Below are positions 1 to 10,614 of a stretch of DNA of 36,276 bases, piece by piece. Position 1 is the stretch's first letter. The number at the start of each line of letters is the position of its first letter. The DNA is taken from contig JAJDEC010000342.1 in the NCBI GenBank assembly GCA_029259995.1, positions 1-36,276 on the forward strand, written 5' to 3'. The translations under genes were made by a program, and so were the position numbers. This DNA comes from Phycisphaerae bacterium (GTDB taxonomy: Bacteria; Planctomycetota; Phycisphaerae; UBA1845; UTPLA1). The notes under the pieces are model-generated. The model was given only the letters and a program-made list of their open reading frames with translations, had not been told where the DNA came from and did not search any database.

Positions 1-1
1 T

Positions 2-151
2 TGCAAGCACCTGGTGCCTGTCGCGATCTACACATATTCAAATGTGGATGAGGCGCCGGAGCATTTGCTGGGCAAGTACGAGTATCGCAACGTCCATTTC
101 AATGTTGGACTCACTGAAGCCGATTTTGAGCCCGCCACATACGGTATGTAA
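2..151 (+). CDS. C-terminal end of a DUF1571-like protein (partial)
   Basis: An open frame enters from the left edge and stops with TAA at 149-151, leaving 49 residues. The end reads KYEYRNVHFNVGLTEADFEP followed by ATYGM. A tyrosine-rich 'YEY' strand followed by 'lNvGLTdaDFdP' is how planctomycete DUF1571 proteins typically finish. These are exported proteins related in fold to outer-membrane lipoprotein sorting factors, with no firmly assigned function. The family call is from memory of this motif and only the tail is visible, so neither the signal peptide nor the start can be assessed. A hairpin-rich spacer follows and the next gene runs in the opposite direction, so this is the last gene of its unit. 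Confidence 0.6.
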   Translation, partial: CKHLVPVAIYTYSNVDEAPEHLLGKYEYRNVHFNVGLTEADFEPATYGM

Positions 152-280
152 TTCACTTCCTGCGGCGGCGAAGGCGGAATCCGAAGCACACAATTCACCT
201 GAAGGCCGTGTTGCGGATGTAACCGCATTGTCGTGCGCTCGTGTAGTGCCTCGCTCAAACGTGCGTTTTCGAATGCGGGA

Positions 281-338
281 AGTGCGGACGTCTCGCCGGC
301 GCGATTGGCCTCCGACAGGCGGGCGGGACGCCCGCACT
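281..338. repeat. Long imperfect inverted repeat (REP-like or terminator hairpin)
   Basis: Positions 281-300 and the reverse complement of 319-338 match at 17 of 20 bases. The right arm is itself a perfect small hairpin, GCGGGCG-GGA-CGCCCGC (319-335). It lies between the convergent ends of the DUF1571-like gene and the leftward membrane-protein gene, where a bidirectional terminator would fit, although no T-run follows. A related string, GCAGACGTCTCGCCCG, recurs at 2419-2434, matching 284-299 at 14 of 16 bases. This suggests a dispersed repeat family. Confidence 0.5.
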
Positions 339-378
339 CCCCGGAAATCTGACAGTCTCGAATTCGTACGGCACGATA

Positions 379-1476
379 CTAGCGGCCCGTGACGATTCCG
401 GTCGGGATACTCTCGAACGGATTCGATGTCAGCAGCCACGGCAGGACCCAGGCCAGCATACTGCAGACGAGCGTTGCCACGGCGATGACGCCGAGGATGC
501 TTCGCGTGCGGTCCGAGAGTCCGGTGAACGGCCGATTGAGAATTTCCAGCGCGTCAGCGACCCAACGAATCATAGTGCCCGGTGCGCGCTTGGCCGCGCT
601 GACGGCGCGTTTCACGATGGCGAGTACGTTTCCAAGGCCGGCGACGGATCGCCCGAGGCTTGACGGTTTGGGATTCTCGTCAATTGCTTCGGCAGCATCG
701 GCCTGTGACGTCGGTGCGGTCGCTTCGACGTCGGTTTCGGGCTCGATCGATGGAGGTGTGATTTCTGTTTCCGCAGTCGGCGTCGGTTCCTGGTCTTCGA
801 TCGGTTCCGGTTCCGCCACGGCGGAGTCTTCTTCGTCGTCGGGAATGTACAGAACTTCAGGTGTCGCTTCGTCGGGCGGGGCGACTTCAACCGACGCGGC
901 GGAAATTGGGTCCGCATCCGTTATTGATTCGTGTTCGGGATCATTCAGAAGATCAGGCAAGTCTCGGGCGGCTGCGTCGGGCTGATCGACGGATTCCTCG
1001 ATTGCGGCATCGACTTCGTTGAGAATCGCGTCGATTTCAGTTTCGTCGGATGGCGCCGACTCGAGATTTTTCGTGCGGGCATTATCGAGGGCCGCTTCAA
1101 TCTGCTCGTCCGCAGACTCCGAAGCCGGATCGCCGTCGCTGACGATCTGCTCCGATTCCTCGGCAGGCAGAGTCGCGACTTCAGATTGCGAATCACCCAA
1201 TTCGTCATGGATCGATGGTTTGACTTCGGCGGCAGCATCCTTCGTGGGCGTGGGGGGCGGTTTCGCTTCGACAGGGCCCTGGTCCGCGATGGACTCAAGG
1301 AACGCTTCCGGGGAGCCGCCGGCGTTGCTGGCGATGACTTCCGTCAGGTTTTCCGCATGTCGCAGCAGCGCCTCGATATCGTCATCGAACGCGGCCCCGT
1401 CGTTATCCACTGGAGGATCGACAATGGCCGCCTCATCGGCGGATGGCTCAACGGATTGCAATTCGGATTCGCTCAT
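379..1476 (-). CDS. Acidic single-pass membrane protein, function unknown
   Basis: The 365-residue protein is read leftward from the ATG at 1474-1476. I do not recognise a family. About the first 260 residues are strongly acidic and rich in Glu, Asp, Ala and Pro, so probably disordered. A basic stretch with several Lys and Arg follows. One hydrophobic helix near residues 325-350 (core IAVATLVCSMLAWVLPWLL) leaves a short tail ending GIVTGR. This points to a tail-anchored-like membrane protein with a large soluble N-terminus, probably cytoplasmic. Longer in-frame starts at 1602 and 1758 exist. The 1758 start would overlap rsmE, and the added residues are basic and unlike the acidic body, so the MSESE start was preferred. 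It is divergent from rsmE across about 135 bp. Confidence 0.65.
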   Translation of the reverse strand: MSESELQSVEPSADEAAIVDPPVDNDGAAFDDDIEALLRHAENLTEVIASNAGGSPEAFLESIADQGPVEAKPPPTPTKDAAAEVKPSIHDELGDSQSEVATLPAEESEQIVSDGDPASESADEQIEAALDNARTKNLESAPSDETEIDAILNEVDAAIEESVDQPDAAARDLPDLLNDPEHESITDADPISAASVEVAPPDEATPEVLYIPDDEEDSAVAEPEPIEDQEPTPTAETEITPPSIEPETDVEATAPTSQADAAEAIDENPKPSSLGRSVAGLGNVLAIVKRAVSAAKRAPGTMIRWVADALEILNRPFTGLSDRTRSILGVIAVATLVCSMLAWVLPWLLTSNPFESIPTGIVTGR

Positions 1477-1611
1477 GCTTCGTTTTCGCCCCAGGGCCGT
1501 GGGCCAACCCAACTTCGGGGCTTTCTGCCTGTCTATCGGCTTCAGACTGCGACGCGCTGAAGTTGCGCGTCGCTTGTCCGCGGCAATCCAACGTGGGAAC
1601 ATGCACGGACG

Positions 1612-2385
1612 ATGAGAGAACGACGATTCCTTGTTGAGAACCTGGATTCCTCGCGGATCGAACTTTCCGGCCGTCAGCGACATCACGCCGCGGATGTGCT
1701 TCGGTTGGCAGTCGGCGCCGACGCGACACTGTTCGACGGGCGTGGTCGCGAGGCGCATGCCAGAGTCGTCGACGTGTCTGCGGACCGGATCTCGTTTGAA
1801 TTGCTGGAATTACCGCGCGATGTCGCGACATCGGATCTCTCGCTGGTGCTTGCAGTGGCCACGCCGAAGGGATCACGGGCGGACTGGCTGGTGGAAAAGT
1901 GCGCGGAGTTCGGTGTGCCCCGACTGATATTCATCGAATCGGAGCGGGGCGAAGTCCATCCCCGCAGCGGCAAGCTGGAGCGCTGGCGACGAAAAGCCGA
2001 GGAAGCGGCGAAGCAGTCCGGCTCGCCGCTCGTCATGCGGATCGAATCCGACATGACGATTGCGGATGTCTGCAGCGCGGCAGGGGCGGGCAGCCGACTT
2101 TTATTCGGAGCGACAGATCGATCGGGGACTGCGCTTTCCACGTGCATTGCTTCATTGAATGACGGGGGGGCGGACGTTGACGAAGTGGTCTGTGTCATCG
2201 GTCCCGAGGGCGGGTTAACGGGTGATGAAACAGCGGAGCTGGCGAAATGCGGCGCGATCGCCATTTCGCTGGGACGATCTATCTTGCGCGTTGAGACGGC
2301 GGCGATTGCGGTTGCCGCGATTTGGGCAGGAATCGTGGTTGCGTCGGCGTCGCCGCAAGATCATGAATCGTCGGATCGCCCCTGA
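1612..2385 (+). CDS. rsmE: 16S rRNA (uracil(1498)-N(3))-methyltransferase RsmE
   Basis: At 257 residues this is the usual RsmE length. RsmE uses S-adenosylmethionine to methylate N3 of U1498 of 16S rRNA in the assembled 30S subunit. The N-terminal half (about 1-70) fits the PUA-like RNA-binding domain, with VGADATLFDGRGREAHARV. The C-terminal half is a SPOUT trefoil-knot methyltransferase. Visible marks are ATPKGSRADWLVEKCAEFGV (residues 83-102), EEAAKQSG (130-137), GPEGG (197-201) and SLGRSILRVETA (219-230), which form the cofactor-binding knot. The ATG at 1612 gives the typical start with RRFLVE. The gene is divergent from the acidic membrane protein and convergent with lysA. Confidence 0.96.
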   Translation: MRERRFLVENLDSSRIELSGRQRHHAADVLRLAVGADATLFDGRGREAHARVVDVSADRISFELLELPRDVATSDLSLVLAVATPKGSRADWLVEKCAEFGVPRLIFIESERGEVHPRSGKLERWRRKAEEAAKQSGSPLVMRIESDMTIADVCSAAGAGSRLLFGATDRSGTALSTCIASLNDGGADVDEVVCVIGPEGGLTGDETAELAKCGAIAISLGRSILRVETAAIAVAAIWAGIVVASASPQDHESSDRP

Positions 2386-2410
2386 GTTGAGATGCAGAAT
2401 CCATCGTTGA

Positions 2411-2463
2411 GTGTGGCGCAGACGTCTCGCCCGGGGCGAACCGGCTATTCGCCGGTTCCACAC
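2411..2463. terminator. Nested hairpin between convergent rsmE and lysA
   Basis: An inner perfect stem AACCGGC (2439-2445) pairs with GCCGGTT (2451-2457) across a five-base loop. An outer pair GTGTGG (2411-2416) and CCACAC (2458-2463) closes the structure. It lies in the 101-bp gap between two genes that end towards each other, so it may terminate both. No long T-run is seen. Its left arm shares GACGTCTCGCC with the inverted repeat at 281-338. Confidence 0.45.
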
Positions 2464-2486
2464 GATGGATCATTCCCAATGCGTAC

Positions 2487-3767
2487 TCAGCAGCGCTCGG
2501 CGGCCATCAGGTCGTCGTAAGTCTCGCGTTTGCGAATGACTTGGAATGTGTCGCCATCGACGAGGATTTCCGGCGGGTTCGGTCGCGTGTTGTAGTGACT
2601 TGCCATGACCATGCCGTATGCACCGGCGGAATAGATGGCGAGGAAATCGCCGCGTTCCATGGGCGGGAGCATTCGGTCCCTGGCAAGGAAGTCGCCGCTT
2701 TCGCAGACGGGGCCGACGATGTCCATCAGCTTGAGACCGGGGAGTTCGCCCGCCGTCGCCCGATCCGCCGGAACGAAACCTTCTCGTGGTGATGTGGGCC
2801 ATGCGAAGTGATAGGCTTCATACAGCGCCGGGCGCAACAAGTCGTTCATTCCGCCGTCCACGATGAGAAAGTCGCGTTCGCCTGATTGCTTTAAGTAGAG
2901 GACACGCGTTAACAGAATTCCGGCGTTGGCGGCAATAGATCGGCCGGGTTCCATGATGACTTTGAGTTTCTTGTCCTCTAGCAGCGGTACGATGGCTTCG
3001 GCGTAACTAACGGCCGGCGGGGCTTCCGCATCCCGGTAGTGCGCTCCGAATCCGCCGCCGATGTCGATCGTATCGATGTCGAAGCCGTCGTTGCGCAGGG
3101 CGTCGATCAGTTCGACGCCTTTCGTGATGGCGCTGACATACGGTTCGATGCTGTTGACGGGGGAGCCGATGTGGAGATGGATTCCACAAAGGTGGACGGC
3201 GTCGTCACGGCCGTAGGCATCGAAGAATCGCCGGCCGCGTTCGAGGTCGACGCCGAATTTCGATTCCTTCTTGCCGGTCGACGTGTAGCGATGCGTCTTG
3301 GGATCGACGTCGGGATTGACTCGCAAGGCGGCGCGGGTGCGAGCGCCCTTGCGGCGGGAGATGGCGATCAGGTTTTCCATTTCGGCTTCGGACTCGACGT
3401 TGAACCAGCCGACGCCCGCATCAATCGCGTGTTCGATTTCGGCGTCGGACTTGCCTACGCCGGCGAAGACGATCTGCGACATGTCGGCGCCGATCGCCTC
3501 TGCTCGGGCGAGTTCTCCGCCCGAGACGATGTCGAATCCGGCGCCCGCGTTCTTGAGCATCCGACAGATCGACAGATTGCCGCAGCTCTTGATCGAGTAG
3601 CAGATCAGCGGATCGAGTGCCGCGAAGGCGTCCCGAACGGCACGATAGTGGTGCAGGAACGTCGCCTTCGAATAGACATAGGCCGGCGTTCCGACGCGCT
3701 CGGCAATCTCTGAGACGGGGACATTTTCGCAGTGGAGTTGGTTGTCTTGAAAATGAAAGTGATCCAT
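2487..3767 (-). CDS. lysA: Diaminopimelate decarboxylase
   Basis: The 426-residue, PLP-dependent fold-III decarboxylase converts meso-diaminopimelate to L-lysine, the last step of lysine synthesis. The PLP lysine is K60 in ICYSIKSCGN. Other family marks are HIGS (199-202), the phosphate-binding DIGGGFG (235-241), EPGRS (273-277), the substrate-side CESGD (355-359) and the C-terminal tyrosine motif AGAYGMVMAS (381-390). These separate it from ornithine or arginine decarboxylases of the same fold. The start MDHFHFQD is the usual short lead into CENVPVSEIAERVGTPAYVYS. It lies 116 bp downstream of the LptF/G pair on the same strand and may be co-transcribed with it. Confidence 0.97.
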   Translation of the reverse strand: MDHFHFQDNQLHCENVPVSEIAERVGTPAYVYSKATFLHHYRAVRDAFAALDPLICYSIKSCGNLSICRMLKNAGAGFDIVSGGELARAEAIGADMSQIVFAGVGKSDAEIEHAIDAGVGWFNVESEAEMENLIAISRRKGARTRAALRVNPDVDPKTHRYTSTGKKESKFGVDLERGRRFFDAYGRDDAVHLCGIHLHIGSPVNSIEPYVSAITKGVELIDALRNDGFDIDTIDIGGGFGAHYRDAEAPPAVSYAEAIVPLLEDKKLKVIMEPGRSIAANAGILLTRVLYLKQSGERDFLIVDGGMNDLLRPALYEAYHFAWPTSPREGFVPADRATAGELPGLKLMDIVGPVCESGDFLARDRMLPPMERGDFLAIYSAGAYGMVMASHYNTRPNPPEILVDGDTFQVIRKRETYDDLMAAERC

Positions 3768-3883
3768 GGGTTGCAGATCTTCGCAGATATCAGGGCCGAG
3801 ATTCTGGAGCGCATGCCGCGGTCAGGAATGAAGCCGAGCCGATCGTGCGCAGTGCGGATTGTGTACGCGAATCGGTTTCGCCG

Positions 3884-4987
3884 CTACGTCCGGATGCCGT
3901 CGAGGAGTACGACGGCGATCGGCGCGAAGATGACGAACGGAAGCCAGGGGGGGAGTGCCGGATCGATGTTGAGCGCCGTAATCTCGACGGTATTGCAAAG
4001 AAATGTCGCCGCGTAGCAGAGACCGCAGGCGAGGAGGCACTTGCCTCCGAGAACGATGATGGACGGGCGTTCCCGATTCAGGAAGAAGGGAATGCCGATG
4101 CAAAGCAGCGTCATGTTCATAAAAACGGTCGTCAGTCTCGCGTGTTTCATTCGCACGAATTCGCCGACGCCGGCGGCGGAGAAGTAGCTCTGCAGGCGAT
4201 TCAATTCGCGGAGGCTGAGAAATTGCGTCCATTGTGCGGACTGCTGAAGGGCCATTTCCCGTGGCGTGAGAGATGATTTGTATTCAGGGACCGGTCGATG
4301 TCCCAGTCCGGCGGCGTCACTTTCGACGTCTCCCGTCGCGAGCGTCGTGGCGAATCCGTTCTCAAAGTGCCACTCGTGGCGTTCCGAATCCCAACGAGCC
4401 TGGTCAGCCTGGATGACTTCCGTCATCCGATTGTTGTCGTCGCGCTTGAGAATGACGACGCCTCGCATTTCCATGGCGGCCGGATTGAATTTCGCCGCCG
4501 ACAGCATGGCGTTGCCGTTTTGGCGATCGGGCAGGAAATAAACGGAAAAAGTCTTGCTGCCCTCGAGATCGCCGTGCTTGCGGGCGAGTTTCTGGGCGAT
4601 GCCCGGAATGACGAATTCCTGGTCGACGAACCAGAGGCAGTTCATGGCGAGGCCCGCGAGCAGGATCGGCGTGGCCACGCGATAGAGCGATACACCGGCC
4701 GACATGATCGCGGTCAACTCGTTCGACAAATGCAGCCGCCCCAGCGTGAAACAGGCGGCGACGACAGAAATCACGCCGGCCAATTGCGAGAAGTAGAGAA
4801 ACAGGTTGTGACCGTAGTAGTCGGCCATTCGGCCGAGCGTCTGCGCGATGCCCTTGGATCGCATCCCAGTGAATTCGTCGAGATTGACGAACAGGTCGAG
4901 GATGATGTAGAGACCGATGAGAATCGTCATCGCGAAGAAGTAGTTCACGACGAAGGATCGCAGGATGTAACGGTCGAGCGTTTTCAT
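3884..4987 (-). CDS. LptF/LptG-family permease (second of pair)
   Basis: This 367-residue protein has the YjgP/YjgQ (LptF_LptG) architecture. Three helices lie near the N-terminus (YFFAMTILIGLYIILDLFV and the two segments after it), then a periplasmic beta-rich domain, then three C-terminal helices (for example VIFAPIAVVLLDGIRT). LptF and LptG form the inner-membrane channel that works with the LptB ATPase to extract lipopolysaccharide and pass it to LptC/A. The conserved early motif ASENEI of this family appears here as HLSNELTAIMSAGVS. Length matches E. coli LptG. It follows its paralogue by 34 bp on the same strand, so the two form an operon. Which is functionally F or G cannot be told from sequence alone. 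Confidence 0.92.
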   Translation of the reverse strand: MKTLDRYILRSFVVNYFFAMTILIGLYIILDLFVNLDEFTGMRSKGIAQTLGRMADYYGHNLFLYFSQLAGVISVVAACFTLGRLHLSNELTAIMSAGVSLYRVATPILLAGLAMNCLWFVDQEFVIPGIAQKLARKHGDLEGSKTFSVYFLPDRQNGNAMLSAAKFNPAAMEMRGVVILKRDDNNRMTEVIQADQARWDSERHEWHFENGFATTLATGDVESDAAGLGHRPVPEYKSSLTPREMALQQSAQWTQFLSLRELNRLQSYFSAAGVGEFVRMKHARLTTVFMNMTLLCIGIPFFLNRERPSIIVLGGKCLLACGLCYAATFLCNTVEITALNIDPALPPWLPFVIFAPIAVVLLDGIRT

Positions 4988-5021
4988 ACTTCACAATTCA
5001 GCGGCGACTTTCTGCGACGCG

Positions 5022-6671
5022 CTATCTCTTCAGGAACTTGAATCCGAGGACTCCCACGCCAGAGTAAAGCACGGTCGTCGCACCCCAGATCACCAGGACG
5101 GACGTGTAACCATATTGCGGCTGGTCCGCAAAGCTTCGTGCGACGAGAAACGCGATCAGCAGGAACACGCCGGGAATCATGCTGATAAAGACGGCCGTCA
5201 GGACCTGGCCGCCTTTCATGATGATTCCGAGCATGGCGCCCATCACGATCATGGCGATGGCGGCGACGGAAATCGCCATGCGAAGATGAATCTCGCCGCG
5301 GATTTCCGAATGGTATTCCTCGTATTTTCTGACGAGCTTCTGTCGTTTTTCCTCGTGATCCGAAAAGATCGGCACGGCGAAACTCGCCTTGAGCAGTTGC
5401 GCCTCGTCAAACTCCTCGAAGGCGCGGTTCATCTTTTCCTGCGCCTTGAAGGCGATGGCCGGCAGCGTTTCTTTCGGCTTGCGGATGACTTTCGACGCAT
5501 CTCCCTGGATTGAGTACTGGACTTCGTCTTTCAAATCAATCTGGATGATGGGGGAATGCAGTTCGAGACCGTCGTTGAGCTGGATGGTCGCGAGGTTTGA
5601 ATGATAGTTTCGAACGATCGGATTGCCGCTTTCCTTCACGACGGCATCAACGTCATTCAACTGGATGCGCCCGGTTGTCGGATCATTTCTGAATCCGCCG
5701 ACGTAGAGAGAAATCTCGGAGTTCTGATCCTTCAATGTGATGCGTGCATCGCCGCCGCGATCCAGAACGATCTCGTCCTTGAATACCTCGACGAGGAAAT
5801 AGGACTTCATGTAACGCCGCATCTGGTGCATGAGGTCGTCGATTTCGGGGATCAGGACGGGATTGGCCTGGAATTCAAGCAGCGTTGTCAGATTCTCGAA
5901 TTGAATCTTGCGCTTGATGGCCATGGGGATACCGATCGGGCCGATCATCTGATAATCAAACTCGAGATACTGTCTCCGCTGGGCGTCGTAGCTGCGCCCC
6001 TTCTGCAGCTCCAGCGTGATTTCCGGCGAACCGGACGTGCTGTCGAATTTGATCAGGGTTTCGTCGGCCGTACCGATGCGGACCAGGTCGTTCGACGCCA
6101 TTTCCTGAAATGACACGCCGGTCAGACGCAGGAATGAGAATCCGTCCCGATACTTCTCCGGCAGATCCGATGACGGCACTTTTTCGCAGGTTTCGGCCCA
6201 GATGGCGACTTTCTTTTCGTAGATCAGCGGTTTGCCGCGCAGGAATCGGCTCGCAACGATCTTGGGCACGTCGCGCCGCGTGATGTCTTCCACTTTCCAT
6301 GCGAGTGACGGAACGATGTAGTTGAATCCGAAGAATGCGACGACGCCGGCGATGAGTCCCAGGGCGAGCGACGGGAACAGGACGCGATGCAGGTTAATGC
6401 CCGCGGCCTTGCACGCGAGGATTTCGTTTTCGGATGCCGCCCGGCCGAATGTGATCGTGGCCGCGAAGAGGGCAGCGACGGGCGTCATATAGAGCAGCGC
6501 CACAGGCACAAGGAATATGAACACGCTGCCGATTTCGTCGGCACCGAGTCCCTGCGATGTGAATATCGAGGCGATTCCGCCGCCCATGACGATGAGCAGC
6601 GTGAGTGCGACGAGTGTCAAGGTGAATGCCTTGAGCATCTCGCGGGCGAAGTAGGCGTAAAGCGTCTTCAT
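5022..6671 (-). CDS. LptF/LptG-family permease (first of pair, enlarged periplasmic domain)
   Basis: The 549-residue protein shares the LptF_LptG plan. N-terminal helices include LTLVALTLLIVMGGGIASIF and VFIFLVPVALLYMTPVAALF. The cytoplasmic coupling-type motif GRAASENEILACKAAGIN lies before the third helix, and three helices close the protein. The role is lipopolysaccharide extraction together with the downstream paralogue and LptB. The protein is roughly 180 residues longer than E. coli LptF. The extra length sits in the periplasmic part, roughly residues 125-450, and a charged helix (HEEKRQKLVRKYEEYHSEIR) precedes the last membrane segments. The start MKTLYAYFAREML is parallel to MKTLDRYILRSF of the paralogue, supporting both starts. 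It is divergent from speA across 488 bp. Confidence 0.92.
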   Translation of the reverse strand: MKTLYAYFAREMLKAFTLTLVALTLLIVMGGGIASIFTSQGLGADEIGSVFIFLVPVALLYMTPVAALFAATITFGRAASENEILACKAAGINLHRVLFPSLALGLIAGVVAFFGFNYIVPSLAWKVEDITRRDVPKIVASRFLRGKPLIYEKKVAIWAETCEKVPSSDLPEKYRDGFSFLRLTGVSFQEMASNDLVRIGTADETLIKFDSTSGSPEITLELQKGRSYDAQRRQYLEFDYQMIGPIGIPMAIKRKIQFENLTTLLEFQANPVLIPEIDDLMHQMRRYMKSYFLVEVFKDEIVLDRGGDARITLKDQNSEISLYVGGFRNDPTTGRIQLNDVDAVVKESGNPIVRNYHSNLATIQLNDGLELHSPIIQIDLKDEVQYSIQGDASKVIRKPKETLPAIAFKAQEKMNRAFEEFDEAQLLKASFAVPIFSDHEEKRQKLVRKYEEYHSEIRGEIHLRMAISVAAIAMIVMGAMLGIIMKGGQVLTAVFISMIPGVFLLIAFLVARSFADQPQYGYTSVLVIWGATTVLYSGVGVLGFKFLKR

Positions 6672-7159
6672 GTATTCGAATGCCCATCGGCGACGATGGT
6701 GCGGCCCGCCATCGTAAGCGCCTGTTGTATCGGGGCCTTACACCCGGAACCGGACTGCGCCGTGCCTGCTCACGCGGGAGCCGAACGGCCCGAGTCTAGA
6801 TGTCGTGCGCATGGCGTCAACCGAGGCATTCGAATTCGACGGCGGTCGACGACGATGGATCAGGGAGTGAGAGCGCTGCAAGGGGGCGTTTGGGGCGGAT
6901 TCTCCCGACTCTCATCGCTGTGAAAATTGTTTGGTGGAATGGGCGGCTGCCCCTCAAGTGGTCCGGCATGACCCGTGCGGTGTTGTGATTGGGATTTGTG
7001 GAGGGCCGCGGCGGCGAATGGTCCGCGATATCTGCCGGTTTGTGCTTGACCACGGGCGCAACTACCGCTCATATAGAGGGTTCGCAATATTTCGGCGGAA
7101 ATCCGAATGGGTAGGTTCAATCATGGCGTCCGGCCGCACTCCGGGCATGGGGATTATGG
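6672..7159. other. 488-bp divergent spacer between lptF/G and speA
   Basis: No convincing coding frame was found on either strand. The spacer should hold the promoters of the leftward lptF/G-lysA unit and of speA. A small GGGC-GGCT-GCCC hairpin lies near 6939-6950, and one weak sigma70-like pair is listed separately. No riboswitch or RNA gene was recognised. Confidence 0.6.
7046..7077 (+). promoter_or_regulatory. Weak sigma70-like promoter candidate for speA
   Basis: TTGACC (7046-7051) matches five of six bases of the -35 consensus. TATAGA (7072-7077) matches four of six bases of the -10, but the spacer of 20 bp is longer than ideal. It would give a leader of about 75 bases before speA. It is an AT-richer patch in a GC-rich spacer. 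The call is speculative. Confidence 0.25.
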
Positions 7160-9109
<1,950 letters not shown>

Positions 9110-9132
9110 GATTCGATCGCGTCTGCCGTCGA

Positions 9133-9159
9133 ATGCCCCGAACGGCACAGGCGGGGCGT
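9133..9159 (+). terminator. Hairpin downstream of speA
   Basis: ATGCCCCG (9133-9140) pairs with CGGGGCGT (9152-9159) across an 11-base loop with one G-U pair. It begins about 24 bases after the speA stop. There is no T-run, so it may be a Rho-dependent end or an RNA-stabilising hairpin. The rest of the 283-bp gap to gspF also contains a perfect CGGCCGCGGCCG palindrome at 9302-9313 and presumably the operon promoter, which I could not place. Confidence 0.35.
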
Positions 9160-9392
9160 CGGGCCGATCGGGATCTGCCGTGACGCGGTGCCGATCCTGA
9201 AGCCCTGTTCGAGGTCCGCGGCGATGTCCGGCGAATTCACCAAACGTCGTGTGGACTGCAATCCTTCAATCTGCCGTTCGTATAAGTGGCGATGAGACGA
9301 TCGGCCGCGGCCGCGATGATGCGGTGGGGTTGATGCGTAAGTCAATTGTTTTCAGTCGTTTACGTGCATAGTGTGTGCCGGGGCGGTCGCGA

Positions 9393-10586
9393 ATGCCGAG
9401 TTTTACCTACGTTGCAAGAGACATCCAGGGACAGACTGTATCGGGCGTTCTGGCCGCGGATTCGCAACAACAGGCGTTGCGGGCGCTGGATGAGCAGGCG
9501 TTGTTTCCGGTCGAAGTCCGCGAAGGCGGCAAGGCGGGGACGGGCGAGCGGAAGAAGAAAGTCCGGGCCACGGGCATCGCCGTCTTTTATTCTCAGTTTT
9601 CTGACTTATTGCGTGCCGGCGTGCCGGCGTTGCGATCGCTGGACGTTCTTTACAAGCAAACGCATAACGCCGTTCTGAAAGAGGTTCTGAAAGAGGTTCG
9701 AGAGGATCTCGCCAGCGGTCAAACGCTGGCGGACGCCATGGACAAGCATCACAACGCGTTCAGTCCGCTGCATGTGTCGATGGTGCGCGCAGGTGAAAAG
9801 GGCGGATTCCTCGAAGAGGTGCTGGCAAGAATTGCAATTTTCACGGAACGACAGAACGAGCTTCGAAACAAGGTTTACGGTTCGATGCTGTATCCGGCTG
9901 TGCTCATGCTCGTCGGCGTCGGAATCCTTGTGTTTCTGTTGACTGTCGTCGTGCCGAAGGTGCGTGGTTTTCTTCAAGGGGATTTGCCCGTTTTGACGCA
10001 GATCGTCTTTGCGGCGTGCGATTTCCTGAAGGAGCATGGCTTCTGGGCATTGGGTGGCCTGCTTGTGGCGGTGGCCGTGTTTATCGGTTTTTTCCGCAGT
10101 CCGGCAGGGAGAAACTATCTGGACCGGATTCAGCTCAAAGCGCCGCTCGTGGGCAACATATTCGTGCTTGTCGCGATTTGCCGTTTCTGCAGAATTCTGG
10201 GTACTTTGCTGAAGAATGGCGTTCCGATCCTGCAATCGCTGAAAATAGCGAGGGACTCTGCGGGCAATCAGGTCCTGGCGGAGATTATTGAGGATGCGAC
10301 GGAGAGCGTCCGGAAGGGCGCATCGTTGTCGAAGCCCCTGGGGCAGAGCAATTTGTTTCCGCTAGACATCGTTGACATGATTGCGATTGGCGAAGAAAGC
10401 AATAATCTCGAAAATGTCCTCGTGACGATTGCGGATTCCTACGAAGCGAGAACTTCGCGGAAAATCGAGCTGGCGATCAGAATGCTCGAACCGCTGCTGT
10501 TGGTTGGAATGGCCGGCGTCGTGGCGATCATTGCCGTGGCGCTGCTGTTGCCGATCCTGACGATGAGTGCAGGCGGCATCAAATAA
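9393..10586 (+). CDS. gspF: Type II secretion / type IV pilus inner-membrane platform protein GspF
   Basis: The 397-residue protein belongs to the GspF/PilC/PulF family, the polytopic platform that couples the cytoplasmic ATPase to pseudopilus assembly. It starts MPSFTYVARDIQGQTVSG, the standard beginning of the family. Two T2SSF helical domains are visible, at about 65-190 (with FYSQFSDLLRAGVPALRSLD) and about 265-390 (with CRFCRILGTLLKNGVPILQSL). Membrane helices lie near 165-192, 212-233 and 368-393. The ATG at 9393 was chosen over a GTG at 9375 because the family starts here. It is the first gene of the nine-gene cluster. The usual upstream partner gspE is absent, with speA in its place. 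Confidence 0.96.
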   Translation: MPSFTYVARDIQGQTVSGVLAADSQQQALRALDEQALFPVEVREGGKAGTGERKKKVRATGIAVFYSQFSDLLRAGVPALRSLDVLYKQTHNAVLKEVLKEVREDLASGQTLADAMDKHHNAFSPLHVSMVRAGEKGGFLEEVLARIAIFTERQNELRNKVYGSMLYPAVLMLVGVGILVFLLTVVVPKVRGFLQGDLPVLTQIVFAACDFLKEHGFWALGGLLVAVAVFIGFFRSPAGRNYLDRIQLKAPLVGNIFVLVAICRFCRILGTLLKNGVPILQSLKIARDSAGNQVLAEIIEDATESVRKGASLSKPLGQSNLFPLDIVDMIAIGEESNNLENVLVTIADSYEARTSRKIELAIRMLEPLLLVGMAGVVAIIAVALLLPILTMSAGGIK

Positions 10587-10614
10587 TGACATAACAAAGA
10601 ATTGGTATCGAGTC

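Noticed and set aside
931..1560. Rightward frames opposite the acidic membrane protein
   Set aside because: They are Ser/Arg/Gly-rich mirror frames of an Asp/Glu/Ala-rich gene. The minus-strand frame has a plausible membrane helix and normal layout, so it was kept instead.
9302..9313. CGGCCGCGGCCG palindrome as an operator upstream of gspF
   Set aside because: Short GC palindromes are common in this base composition and no second site or promoter alignment supports it.
9375..9392. GTG start six codons upstream for gspF
   Set aside because: GspF-family proteins start with M-P-x-F-x-Y, which matches the ATG at 9393.
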